Below are positions 17,062 to 26,037 of a stretch of DNA of 64,000 nucleotides, piece after piece. The DNA comes from Pseudoalteromonas aliena SW19 (GTDB lineage Bacteria > Pseudomonadota > Gammaproteobacteria > Enterobacterales > Alteromonadaceae): the NCBI RefSeq assembly GCF_014905615.1, contig NZ_AQGU01000028.1, positions 1-64,000 of the forward strand. Direction: 5' to 3'. A program made the position numbers and the translations under genes. The notes under the pieces are model-generated. The model was not told the origin of the DNA, searched no databases, and saw only the letters and a program-made list of their open reading frames with translations. How positions within the stretch are numbered: the stretch's first letter is position 1; every line of letters begins with the position of its first letter.

Positions 17062-18682
17062 AATAGTGAGGTGAGGCTTTAGCAAGTATTTCAAGCTTTT
17101 GTATTTGTTGCTTTAGTTTATGTATATCTTCATGTTCTTCGTTGCAGTGGTTAATAACATAATGTGCGGTTTTTATTATATTATGCCAGCGAGGTTTTTT
17201 AGGCAGTGTTTTAATCGCTAAATAACGCTCTAAGGTTCGCACCCGCAGCCGACCATCATCAATGTTTACTTTCCACATTTTACTTTCTTCTGCTAGCTCA
17301 ATTCTTGTTTTTGAGCTTGTTTGTTCCCAAATACTCAGCGATAGCGTCATGACTTCTACAATTAATTGGCGAGTGTCTTGCTCTGTGTCGATAGCTTCGT
17401 TGGGGGCGGCGTTGTTCACTGTATTTAGAGGTTTGCTTGTTTGTGCTAAATATTTATAGCTGAGCAACACGCCTACTATAAAGGCACTAAATACCGCTAA
17501 TATATTATAAAGAGTTAAATAGTTATGTTGTGGCTTATTTGGGAGAATATCGGCTTGCTTCAAGCGTAGCTGGTATAGATTGGCCGTATCAGCTCGATTT
17601 TGGCGTAACATTGTATTGTAATCTTCAAGCGTACTTAGCGCATCACGGTATTGTTTTGATTGTTGTTGTGATTGAGCGAGTGCGATGTAAAATAGCTCTG
17701 TTAGTTGGCTGTTTTGATTGTGGTTTTTAGCTAACCCTTGTTTTAATAACACTTGCGCTTCAGTGTCATTACCTTCTAGTTGTTTTAGTTTTGCTTCTAT
17801 TAATAGCGCCCGTTGGTCGACTTTGTCATTTTGAATAAGGCTACGGGTACGTTTTTGTGTTGCGAGCCATTTTTGTGCCTCATTAAGTTTATTTTGAGCT
17901 AAAGCGATTTCAGCGAGTAGTAAGTAGGCACGTGAAGCTTGAGTATGCGCACCACTATTATTTAACTGCGTGAGCGTTGTGTTTATAAGGTTTATCGCTT
18001 TATCAAACTGTAACTTTTTAAAAAACACTTCAGCTAAGCTTATCAGCGTATGGTTTGCCTTTGTTTGATTGCCAAGTTGTGTATGCAGTAAATGTGCTTG
18101 TCGAAATGACACGATAGCATCATCTAATTGATTAATATCTCGCGATATATTACCTAAATTATTTAAAGTAACGGCTTGGCGTTTTAAGTCGTTTAATTGC
18201 TTAGCAATGTCGTAACTGTTTAAAAATAAAGTTAAAGCGGTGTCTAAATCTCCAAGCGCTTGATATATATTAGCAAGATCATTCGATGTTTGACCTTCAT
18301 AACTTAAGTTTTTTAACTGCGTAGCAAGCTTTTGTGTTTTATGAAAATAAGTAAGAGATTGAATATAACCTCTTTGCCTGTATGCATTAATACCGAGTTG
18401 TCGCGTTACATGATATTGCTGTGAAATACTTAAACTTTGGCTAAGTAGTTGCTCAAGCTCTGAGTTTGCTAAGGCTAAATCACCAGCTTGTCTATACAGT
18501 ACAGCTAATTCTAATTTAGCCTCAAATGATGCAGTTGAGTGTGGCTTGAGTTTACTGATTTTTTGCTTGCAGGTTAAAATATCACTCGTTATATCAACCG
18601 ATTTATTTTGCTCACAAACACTCGCCGATATCGGATAAGAAAAAAGTAAAAATATAATAAAAACAATATTTAGAAACATCAC
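17054..18682 (-). CDS. TPR membrane protein with a C-terminal cytoplasmic domain
   Basis: A 542-aa protein. A signal peptide (about 1-20) is followed by a long series of TPR-like helical repeats (about 50-370), for example SYEGQTSNDLANIYQALGDL and VTLNNLGNISRDINQLDDA. A membrane segment follows (about 384-406, LYNILAVFSAFIVGVLLSY), then a cytoplasmic tail of about 135 aa with LSIWEQTSSKTRIELAEESKMW and RVRTLERYLAIKTLPKKPRW. The layout, with periplasmic TPRs and a conserved cytoplasmic domain, suggests a sensor or regulator; this is inference. The last codons and TGA stop lie inside the terminal repeat of a MITE, so the natural C-terminus may have been longer or different. Confidence 0.8.
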   Translation of the reverse strand: MMFLNIVFIIFLLFSYPISASVCEQNKSVDITSDILTCKQKISKLKPHSTASFEAKLELAVLYRQAGDLALANSELEQLLSQSLSISQQYHVTRQLGINAYRQRGYIQSLTYFHKTQKLATQLKNLSYEGQTSNDLANIYQALGDLDTALTLFLNSYDIAKQLNDLKRQAVTLNNLGNISRDINQLDDAIVSFRQAHLLHTQLGNQTKANHTLISLAEVFFKKLQFDKAINLINTTLTQLNNSGAHTQASRAYLLLAEIALAQNKLNEAQKWLATQKRTRSLIQNDKVDQRALLIEAKLKQLEGNDTEAQVLLKQGLAKNHNQNSQLTELFYIALAQSQQQSKQYRDALSTLEDYNTMLRQNRADTANLYQLRLKQADILPNKPQHNYLTLYNILAVFSAFIVGVLLSYKYLAQTSKPLNTVNNAAPNEAIDTEQDTRQLIVEVMTLSLSIWEQTSSKTRIELAEESKMWKVNIDDGRLRVRTLERYLAIKTLPKKPRWHNIIKTAHYVINHCNEEHEDIHKLKQQIQKLEILAKASPHYLT

Positions 18683-18756
18683 TAAGTACGAGTTGCATTT
18701 TTGTTAAACTAAAAATAACACAGTATTAACTTTTCGTCATAAAGATTGTGTGACTA

Positions 18757-19287
18757 TTAAATATCACGTATTTTTTGTGCTGGATTTCCTGCAACCACGG
18801 TATTAGCGGTTACGTCTTTGGTGACTACCGAGCCGGCACCAATCACGCTATTATCGCCAATGGTAATACCTGATAAAACAATAGCTCCTGCGCCAATCCA
18901 TACGTTATTACCTATAGTTATTGGGGCCGCAAAGTTTTCTTTCTGTAGTCTTTGTTTGGGCTCAACTGCATGAGATACCGCTAATAGCTGTACATTAGGG
19001 CCAATTAAGCAATCACTGCCAATGGTAATGACTCCTTCAATTATTGGTGCATCTAATACAGTGCAATTAATGTTTATAAAAGTACGATCACCAATTTGCA
19101 TTTGCGAGCCATAATCACAATGAAACCCAGCTTCAATAATTACACCCTCCCCGCATTGCGCAAATAGCCCTTTAATACGCTTTAAATTACCTTTACTTGG
19201 GCTTTTATTAAATAAGCGACAGATTTCATGAGCGGCTTTGCGCTTTTCAAGTAACTCTTTAGTAATTGAATTAAATTGTTTTAGCAT
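18757..19287 (-). CDS. Maa/NodL-type sugar O-acetyltransferase
   Basis: A 176-aa left-handed beta-helix acetyltransferase. The N-terminal helical cap (1-50) is followed by hexapeptide repeats (about 70-170), such as IGNNVWIGAGAIVLSGITIGDNSVIGAGSVV broken into I-G-x-x-x-x steps. His at LLAVSHAVEPKQR matches the catalytic histidine of the maltose/galactoside acetyltransferase group. Length is close to E. coli Maa (183 aa). It starts 1 bp after the S9 peptidase stop and so ends the long peptide operon. It may acetylate a sugar or another small acceptor; whether it modifies the peptide product is open. Confidence 0.85.
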   Translation of the reverse strand: MLKQFNSITKELLEKRKAAHEICRLFNKSPSKGNLKRIKGLFAQCGEGVIIEAGFHCDYGSQMQIGDRTFININCTVLDAPIIEGVITIGSDCLIGPNVQLLAVSHAVEPKQRLQKENFAAPITIGNNVWIGAGAIVLSGITIGDNSVIGAGSVVTKDVTANTVVAGNPAQKIRDI

Positions 19288-19288
19288 G

Positions 19289-21652
19289 TTATTTTGAAGT
19301 GTTGAGCCACTTCTTCATCCATTCAGATTGGTGTGTAAGCAAATAAGATAAGTTTTCTTTAGCTTGATAGGTATGCCCTTCATACGGGAGCATAATTAGC
19401 TGAGCTGTTTTTTTATTAGCAATTAATGCTTGATACATTCTCATTGACTGCATTGGGTAGGTGCCAGAGTTTTGATCGCTTTCACCATGAACTAATAATA
19501 ATGGTTCATTTATTTTATCTGCGTAAATTAGAGGCGATATATTAATGTATGTTTCCTTTGCTTGCCATAGATTACGTTTTTCTCCCTGAAACCCAAAGGG
19601 TGTTAGGGTTCTATTATAAGCGCCACTTCGTGCAATACCAACTTTGAATAGATCGGTATGCGCAAGTAAGTTTACTACTGTAAAAGCCCCGTAAGAGTGA
19701 CCCATAACGGCTAATTTCTGCACATCAATACGACCCGTTTTCTCTAAAGCATCTACTGCAGCCTTGGCATTCAAATGAATTTGATTAATAAAGTCATCGT
19801 TAGGTTCGCTTCCATCAAATGATGTGATTGGCATTGAAGGAGATTCGAAAACGGCAAAACCGTCATGTAGAAATACCAGTGGACTTAGTGGATCAAATTC
19901 TCTAAATAAATTCGTTCGTACTGTATTTTGTTGGCTAAGTTTTTTATTTTTAAATTCATCAGGATAAATCCATAAAATAGCAGGAATTTTATCTGATACA
20001 TTATAGCTGTTAGGTAAGTGTAGCGTCCCAGTGAGATCTAATCCGTCATTTCTTTTGTAGCTAATAGTAAGTGGTTGGTTAATAAATTCATTTTTATTTT
20101 CACTCGAATAAAGTATGACCTTTTTTTTAAAATCTTTATTCGTTAATGCGTAATATTGAGGTGCGCTTATATTATCTTGTTTTTGTATTATTAAGGTATT
20201 ATTAGCGACCCTTAAAGGCATTTCTATATGTTCAGCATTGCTTAAAAATATTGTTTTATCAAGATTACTCAATGTATTGTAATATTTGGCTATTGGTCTT
20301 ATGCCTTTTTTACTTTGACCAGAAGAAAAGAAAAATAAGTTATTATTTTGCTCAACTAAAACTTCATATCCGGCAGGTGTGCGTAAAGTTTGTGGGTCAC
20401 CAAAGTCATTATATTTATCACGATAATCTCTTTGATGGATTAAAGTACTCGTAGGAGTTTGGGCATTAATTAAAGTTGTTCTTGCCTGTTTACTTTCATA
20501 ACGCCAATCTTGAAGTATTCCTGCACCAGATAAACTCCATAAAACATCGTGAACTCTCCATGTTACTTGATGTATCAATTTTTTATTGCCTAAAAATGGG
20601 CTTTCCAACTTATAAATATGATCATGATATGTTTGTGGTAAAGACATATCTCCTTTATCGCTCGCTTCTACCCAGCTGATAGTAGAGCCATATGACGGTA
20701 GCCATTTCACCAATCTAGCGCCAATAGGGACACTATCTTTGGATTTAGGTAGGTTAATTTTATCGTTTAAATTTGGTAAGCTATATAAGGCAATAGGGTT
20801 TTCTATGTTGATGACATTATAAGACCGCCCCCATTTTTTATAAGGTAAATAAGATGATAGTTTATTGGGTAGCATAGAATATAGTAAATAATTTCCATCA
20901 GGAGATACTGAAAAATAATTAAATAAACTACTACCCGTTAAAATAGAAACTTCACCATTTAAATCAACCTTTACTAACTTGGTTTGATTGATAGATATAA
21001 ACTGATTCTTCATCTTGTCATTTATTAATAAACTTTGGTAGGTCCGTCCTTGATCTGTTTGCAGCTCTGATGATAATAAATTGGGTTTTTTACGTATATA
21101 TTCAGATGCCTTTATTGGCAAGTTTCGCTGCTTGACGATAATGGCTTGACCACCAGGTAGCCATCTTAAATGCCTGTCGCCAAGGCTTGTAGATAAATTG
21201 ATGTTAGTTAACTTTTTAAAATCATTTTTAATTACATCATGTAACCATAGATGTGTGTTGGTGTTATTTTGAATTAAAAAAGCTACTTTTTTAGCATCAG
21301 GAGACCAATTAAAATCGATAATCACTCCTTCTATTGCCTTAATTTCTTCTCTAGAGTTTTTTGAGATGTTAAATAAAGTAGCGTGGCTATATTGTTTAGT
21401 ATCAACTCTGCTCGATAAATTAGTATAAAAATCCAGACCAGCTAACTGTACGCGCTGCTGAGATAAGTACTCTATAGATGGATACTTAATTTGGTGTAAA
21501 AATAAAACCCGTTCCCCATCAGGTGACAATGAAATAGTTTCTTGCCCCGTAGACTCTATGAGATTTGCCCACTTACTATTCTCTTTTTCAATAGCTTCAA
21601 CGGGCAAGGGGGCAAGGAACCATAGCGCTACAATAAGGTAAAATTTACTCAT
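19289..21652 (-). CDS. S9-family prolyl-oligopeptidase-like serine peptidase, secreted
   Basis: A 787-aa exported peptidase starting MSKFYLIVALWFLAPL, a signal peptide. The N-terminal 500 residues form a TolB/WD40-like beta-propeller (FNWSPDAKKVAFL, LRWLPGGQAI). The C-terminal alpha/beta-hydrolase has the nucleophile serine in VMGHSYGAFTVV, the acid in LLVHGESDQNSG and the histidine in PYEGHTYQ. The start is fixed by overlap: ATGAGTAA contains both its start and the stop of the permease upstream, implying translational coupling. In the operon it may process or degrade the exported peptide in the periplasm. That role is inferred. Confidence 0.88.
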   Translation of the reverse strand: MSKFYLIVALWFLAPLPVEAIEKENSKWANLIESTGQETISLSPDGERVLFLHQIKYPSIEYLSQQRVQLAGLDFYTNLSSRVDTKQYSHATLFNISKNSREEIKAIEGVIIDFNWSPDAKKVAFLIQNNTNTHLWLHDVIKNDFKKLTNINLSTSLGDRHLRWLPGGQAIIVKQRNLPIKASEYIRKKPNLLSSELQTDQGRTYQSLLINDKMKNQFISINQTKLVKVDLNGEVSILTGSSLFNYFSVSPDGNYLLYSMLPNKLSSYLPYKKWGRSYNVINIENPIALYSLPNLNDKINLPKSKDSVPIGARLVKWLPSYGSTISWVEASDKGDMSLPQTYHDHIYKLESPFLGNKKLIHQVTWRVHDVLWSLSGAGILQDWRYESKQARTTLINAQTPTSTLIHQRDYRDKYNDFGDPQTLRTPAGYEVLVEQNNNLFFFSSGQSKKGIRPIAKYYNTLSNLDKTIFLSNAEHIEMPLRVANNTLIIQKQDNISAPQYYALTNKDFKKKVILYSSENKNEFINQPLTISYKRNDGLDLTGTLHLPNSYNVSDKIPAILWIYPDEFKNKKLSQQNTVRTNLFREFDPLSPLVFLHDGFAVFESPSMPITSFDGSEPNDDFINQIHLNAKAAVDALEKTGRIDVQKLAVMGHSYGAFTVVNLLAHTDLFKVGIARSGAYNRTLTPFGFQGEKRNLWQAKETYINISPLIYADKINEPLLLVHGESDQNSGTYPMQSMRMYQALIANKKTAQLIMLPYEGHTYQAKENLSYLLTHQSEWMKKWLNTSK

Positions 21653-24038
21653 TTCGTAACGCCTTAATTGGATCTTGCTGTAACGTTTGGCGGATCGGGA
21701 AAAAGCTGGCAAGTACTGATATACCTAATAATCCCAACCAAATGACCATTGTTAACCACCAGTTTATAGGTAGGGCAACCCCGGGTAATGACATACAATA
21801 GCCTATAATTAAAAATGCCAACGAAAAAGCTAACACTAAGCTCATTGTAATGGGTTGCATTAGCTCTAGTAAGCTTTCTCTTAGCAATCTATAACTGTCA
21901 GCCCCCATAGAAAGCTTAACGCCTAAGCTATATCTGCGTACTTTAACTAAATAGCTAACAATACCGTTTATGCCAATACACACCATCAGTAGCGATGTTG
22001 ATGCCAATACAATAGCCAGCCATGCTGCATTTAAATGACGTTGTCTTTTACCATCAAACAGACTTGTTAAAGAGGCGATGTTATTGATGTCTAATCGTTG
22101 GTCTACTTCTAATACCGCTTGTTGAATGCGGGCAATTGCATTATTGTCATCTGAAGCAGTAATCAAATACGTAAACTGACGCCAGCCAGGGTAATCTTTA
22201 GGTGTAAACACTTCAAAGTCTTCACTTTCAGGGCTGCCCGGTACATAGGTGTTGCTGACAATACCTATTATTGAGTAGTATTTTTTATTGTCAAAACTCA
22301 CCTTACTATTGAGTACATCATTACTGTTTTTATTAAGTAAGTCCGCAAGGCGTTGATTAATAATGATCGGTGGGTTTTCGAGTTGTTCGTCTCCTTTGGC
22401 AAAGCCTTTACCTGTTATCGTTAAGCTAAGTTCAGTAAAATAATTGGCGGTTACTAAGCTATTACGTGCTTGGGCAATATACTGTCCGGCTTCGTTGTAT
22501 ATTTGATTGACGTTAACCGTTTTCGGCAGCCTCATTTCGGACGAGACAGATAAGCTGCTTACATAATTAAGTGCCAGCAACCTCTGGCTAATTGCTTTGT
22601 GTAAATTAATACGTTCGCTAGATTTATCAATATTGCTGTAATTAACAGTCAGTGAGTACTTGCTTTTTGTGTTAATGCCGTTATCTCTAAGTGCTTCAGA
22701 TAGCGTAACAAGTACAACATGGCTAGCGGTGGTTAATACTAAAAACGAAAACAAAATTTGCAAACCAACCAGTAGGTGGCTGGTGGCAGAACTCATTTGT
22801 TTACCGGTTCCTTTTCCGCTGCTTTGTAGGCTGCTCATTAGGTTTTTTTCTTTAACAACACTGAGCTCTATGAATGAGTAAAGTGAGGCAATGCTGATGA
22901 TTAGAAACGCTGAAAACAGCAAAGTATTAAAGCTAAGAGACAGCGTATCTAAACGTTGAATAGCATTGGCAGCTAAGCTTTGAATAACCATAAAGCCTAT
23001 TTGAGTAAATGTTAGAGCCAATAACACCGCAATACTGATGAGTAAAACATTATGTTTTAGTGTTTCAATAATGAGTTGTTTTTTACTGGCGCCAAAAGCA
23101 AAGCTGATTGCAAGCGGCTTTATGCGCGTAATGGCTTTTGCAAGCTGCATGCTAGACAGGTTGATGAGTGCAATGAGCATTAACAAGCACACACCTAGTA
23201 ATAGCATTAATACAATCTTCCCACTGTCACCTCTAAGGGCCTCACTAAATGCAGTAACACGCGCATCCACAGTAAAGTCTTTTAAAATATTAGGCGCGTG
23301 CAACTGTGCACCTTTGAGCGATAAATCACTTAATTGTTTGCTAATTTCTTGCTCTGAGGTTGCGGGCTTAAATCTAACAACGCTCTTATATGCGCCCATA
23401 AAACCGTTAGATGTTTTAGGGTTAAAGGCTTCATCAGCATCAATAGGTAACCAAATTGCGTCATTTATATTACTGTAATTGGGTAGTACAAGGTCATTGG
23501 GAGCGACACCAATAACAGTGAAACGACGTTGATTAAGTTGTATTTTTTTACCAACAATATTAGGGTCACTTTTATAGTGAGCTTGCCAAGCACGATAACC
23601 TAATACGACCGACATTTGCTTGGTACCAAGCGCTTCTGATTTGTTAAATAACCGACCAATTTTTGGCTTTACGCCGAGTAAATCAAATAAATTATGTGAA
23701 GCGAGTATGACATCTATTGCGGGTCTGCTGGGCTTATCTAGCAGCTTATAATCAGTCCATTTATGATAAGTAGCGATATCCGTAAAAACGGTGTTTTCGT
23801 TTTCAATGTAGTGCATTACTTTTGAGTTACTTGCAGGCCCTGAGTAGCCTTTAGAGTTAATGGTGCCTTCAAGTAAATATAAGTTATCGCCTTGCTGATA
23901 AGGTAGCGGGGCGAAAAACACTAAATCAACTAAGCTAAATGAACTAAGCACCATCGACAGTGTAAGTGCCAGTGTAAAAACCGTGGTGAAATAGTACTGC
24001 TTAGCCCGTTTGAATGTACTGTAGGCGGTTTTTAACAT
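21645..24038 (-). CDS. FtsX-like permease of a MacAB-type system (peptide operon)
   Basis: A 797-aa permease with an N-terminal membrane segment (about 17-38) and a MacB_PCD periplasmic domain containing IDVILASHNLFDLLGVKP. Three membrane segments lie near 270-400 and a second group near 670-790, with FPIRQTLQQDPIKALRNE at the end. The start overlaps the ATPase stop by 7 bp and its stop overlaps the peptidase start. It is paralogous to the permease at 9819, though the conserved loop here reads ITRIKPLAISFAFGAS, which is more diverged. A self-protection or second export role beside the C39 exporter is likely. Confidence 0.9.
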   Translation of the reverse strand: MLKTAYSTFKRAKQYYFTTVFTLALTLSMVLSSFSLVDLVFFAPLPYQQGDNLYLLEGTINSKGYSGPASNSKVMHYIENENTVFTDIATYHKWTDYKLLDKPSRPAIDVILASHNLFDLLGVKPKIGRLFNKSEALGTKQMSVVLGYRAWQAHYKSDPNIVGKKIQLNQRRFTVIGVAPNDLVLPNYSNINDAIWLPIDADEAFNPKTSNGFMGAYKSVVRFKPATSEQEISKQLSDLSLKGAQLHAPNILKDFTVDARVTAFSEALRGDSGKIVLMLLLGVCLLMLIALINLSSMQLAKAITRIKPLAISFAFGASKKQLIIETLKHNVLLISIAVLLALTFTQIGFMVIQSLAANAIQRLDTLSLSFNTLLFSAFLIISIASLYSFIELSVVKEKNLMSSLQSSGKGTGKQMSSATSHLLVGLQILFSFLVLTTASHVVLVTLSEALRDNGINTKSKYSLTVNYSNIDKSSERINLHKAISQRLLALNYVSSLSVSSEMRLPKTVNVNQIYNEAGQYIAQARNSLVTANYFTELSLTITGKGFAKGDEQLENPPIIINQRLADLLNKNSNDVLNSKVSFDNKKYYSIIGIVSNTYVPGSPESEDFEVFTPKDYPGWRQFTYLITASDDNNAIARIQQAVLEVDQRLDINNIASLTSLFDGKRQRHLNAAWLAIVLASTSLLMVCIGINGIVSYLVKVRRYSLGVKLSMGADSYRLLRESLLELMQPITMSLVLAFSLAFLIIGYCMSLPGVALPINWWLTMVIWLGLLGISVLASFFPIRQTLQQDPIKALRNE

Positions 24039-24766
24039 GGTTGAGTTACCTGAGCTAAGTTAGCTGCCGTATCAGTACTAGACTCGCTTTTATCGGTAAC
24101 CACGGTGCCATCTTTTAGCTGAATATTCCGCGTAGCCATGTTGGCATAACGCGGGTCATGGGTAACCAGTACAATAGTTGTACCTTGTAGATTAAGGTCT
24201 TTTATTAATGCCATAATCGCATCGCCATTTTTTGAGTCCAAGTTACCAGTGGGCTCGTCGACCAGCATGATGCCAGAATCACCAGCTAATGCGCGCGCAA
24301 TCGATACACGTTGCTGCTGACCACCAGAAATTTGATTTGGGTGTAAATCAGCTTTATCAGCGAGGCCTACTTTTTCTAGGCAATCTAACGCTCTTGCATG
24401 ACGTGATGATAAAGAGTCACCACGGTATTTTAGTGGCAGCGCAACATTTTCAAGTACGGTCATTTCATCAATTAAGTTAAACGATTGAAACACAAAGCCA
24501 ATACGATTACCGCGTACTTTTGCACGTTGGTTTGAGTCCATATCAGAGACTAATAAACCATCAATGTAATACTCACCACTTTGAGGGGTGTCGAGCAGCC
24601 CCATAATGTTAAGAAGTGTTGACTTGCCACAGCCCGAAGGCCCAGAAATAGAAATAAACTCGCCGTCGTATACGGTAAAGCTAATCCCTTTTAAAATTTG
24701 ACTTACTTGCTCACCATTAGAAAAAGACTTACTCAGGTTATTAACTCTTAAAATTTCAGTATTCAT
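24032..24766 (-). CDS. MacB/LolD-type ABC ATPase (peptide operon)
   Basis: A 244-aa ATPase. Walker A is GPSGCGKSTLLN, the Q-loop is FVFQSFNLIDEM, the signature is ISGGQQQRVSIARAL, Walker B is IMLVDEPTGNLD and the H-loop is VTHDP. It is closely similar to the ATPase at 9116. It lies 8 bp after the adaptor gene and overlaps the permease gene, so the three should form one transporter. Confidence 0.92.
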   Translation of the reverse strand: MNTEILRVNNLSKSFSNGEQVSQILKGISFTVYDGEFISISGPSGCGKSTLLNIMGLLDTPQSGEYYIDGLLVSDMDSNQRAKVRGNRIGFVFQSFNLIDEMTVLENVALPLKYRGDSLSSRHARALDCLEKVGLADKADLHPNQISGGQQQRVSIARALAGDSGIMLVDEPTGNLDSKNGDAIMALIKDLNLQGTTIVLVTHDPRYANMATRNIQLKDGTVVTDKSESSTDTAANLAQVTQPC

Positions 24767-24774
24767 GTTTTTCC

Positions 24775-26001
24775 TTAACCAGCAATTTTTATTGTTGTTG
24801 TTTCTGCGGGGATATCTAATGTGGAAATAATAACCTGTTCGCCAGGTTCTAGCCCTGACAACACTTGAATAAGTTGGCCTGATGCTTTACCGTATTGCAC
24901 TTCAATTTTAACTGCTCTGTTATCCATTGTGAGTTTAAATAATGAGCCATAGCTACCTTCGCTTGCACCTGTTGGTTGTTTTATATAATTCACATCTTTT
25001 TGTACATCGGCAAAAATAGTCGCATCGACTTGCTGCATAGGCTTCATGGTGTCTAATTCTGAAGCTTCGAGTTCAATATCAATTTGTACAGCACCGTCGC
25101 TGATCACAGGATCTACACGCACCACTTGACCGCGCACTTGGTCATTCAAAGTACTAATTTGGGCTGTCATACCTATTTGAATTAAATGAGCTTGAATTTG
25201 CGGTACTTTTATTTCACCAACCAAAGGAGAGAGGCTACCGATTAGCGCCAGTTCAGAACCCGCAGTGACACTTTGCCCTAAACTTAAAGGCAGACGTTGA
25301 ATAACACCACTCATCCCCGCTTTAACTGAAAGCTGCTCTACCATCAATTTGGCGACATCAAACTCGTCTTGCGCTTGGTCTATTAAGTCATCTTGAATCG
25401 AAAGCGACTCTTTTTGCATCTGTGCTAATTTATCAAGCTTGGATTCTTCAAGGTCAATACGCTTTAATAACTGCTTGGCTTCGAGTTCATTCTTCTTAGC
25501 ACTGATCCCTGAAACAATACCTGATTTAGCCAATGTACGTTCTGCTTCAACTTGTAGCATCGCTATTTCAGATTGTGCTTTTAGCTCAGATACGCTTGAC
25601 TCGTTATTTAGCATCTCGCGTTGTTGTAGCAATACGGTTTGTCGCTTTTGGGTCTTGGCATTTTTAAGTTTTGCTAATGCTAAGCGCAGCTTACTTTCTA
25701 ATTCAGGGTTATTTAAAGTAAGGATCACAGTGTCATGTTTAACCACAGCACCCGCTTTTAGTTTTATTTCGTCTACCACAGCATTGCTGGTTGCAGTAAG
25801 AAGCCGCTTATTGATTGATTGTAGTGAACCATAACCATCCACCCTAATTGAAAAATCACCGCGCTCGACTTTAGAGATAGTGACTGAATCTTTTGAAATA
25901 ACTTCGGCATTATCTGCAAACCCTAATTGCCACCCTGAGATAAGCATAACGACAGATAAACCTATCAACCCTTGATAGATTAGTTTGGATGTAAATTTCA
26001 T
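24775..26001 (-). CDS. MacA/HlyD-type periplasmic adaptor (peptide operon)
   Basis: A 408-aa adaptor with an N-terminal anchor (about 9-28, IGLSVVMLISGWQLGF). It has a lipoyl half-domain (IKLKAGAVVKHDTVILTLNN), a coiled-coil hairpin of about 120 residues rich in Lys, Glu and Gln, the second lipoyl half (VKAGMSGVIQRLPLSLGQSV) and beta-barrel domains. It carries the trans-envelope link for the ATPase and permease encoded just downstream. It is distinct from the short HlyD-like protein at 28163. Confidence 0.88.
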   Translation of the reverse strand: MKFTSKLIYQGLIGLSVVMLISGWQLGFADNAEVISKDSVTISKVERGDFSIRVDGYGSLQSINKRLLTATSNAVVDEIKLKAGAVVKHDTVILTLNNPELESKLRLALAKLKNAKTQKRQTVLLQQREMLNNESSVSELKAQSEIAMLQVEAERTLAKSGIVSGISAKKNELEAKQLLKRIDLEESKLDKLAQMQKESLSIQDDLIDQAQDEFDVAKLMVEQLSVKAGMSGVIQRLPLSLGQSVTAGSELALIGSLSPLVGEIKVPQIQAHLIQIGMTAQISTLNDQVRGQVVRVDPVISDGAVQIDIELEASELDTMKPMQQVDATIFADVQKDVNYIKQPTGASEGSYGSLFKLTMDNRAVKIEVQYGKASGQLIQVLSGLEPGEQVIISTLDIPAETTTIKIAG

Positions 26002-26037
26002 AGCTATTCCTTTTGTTATTCTTATCGTGGTATTTAA

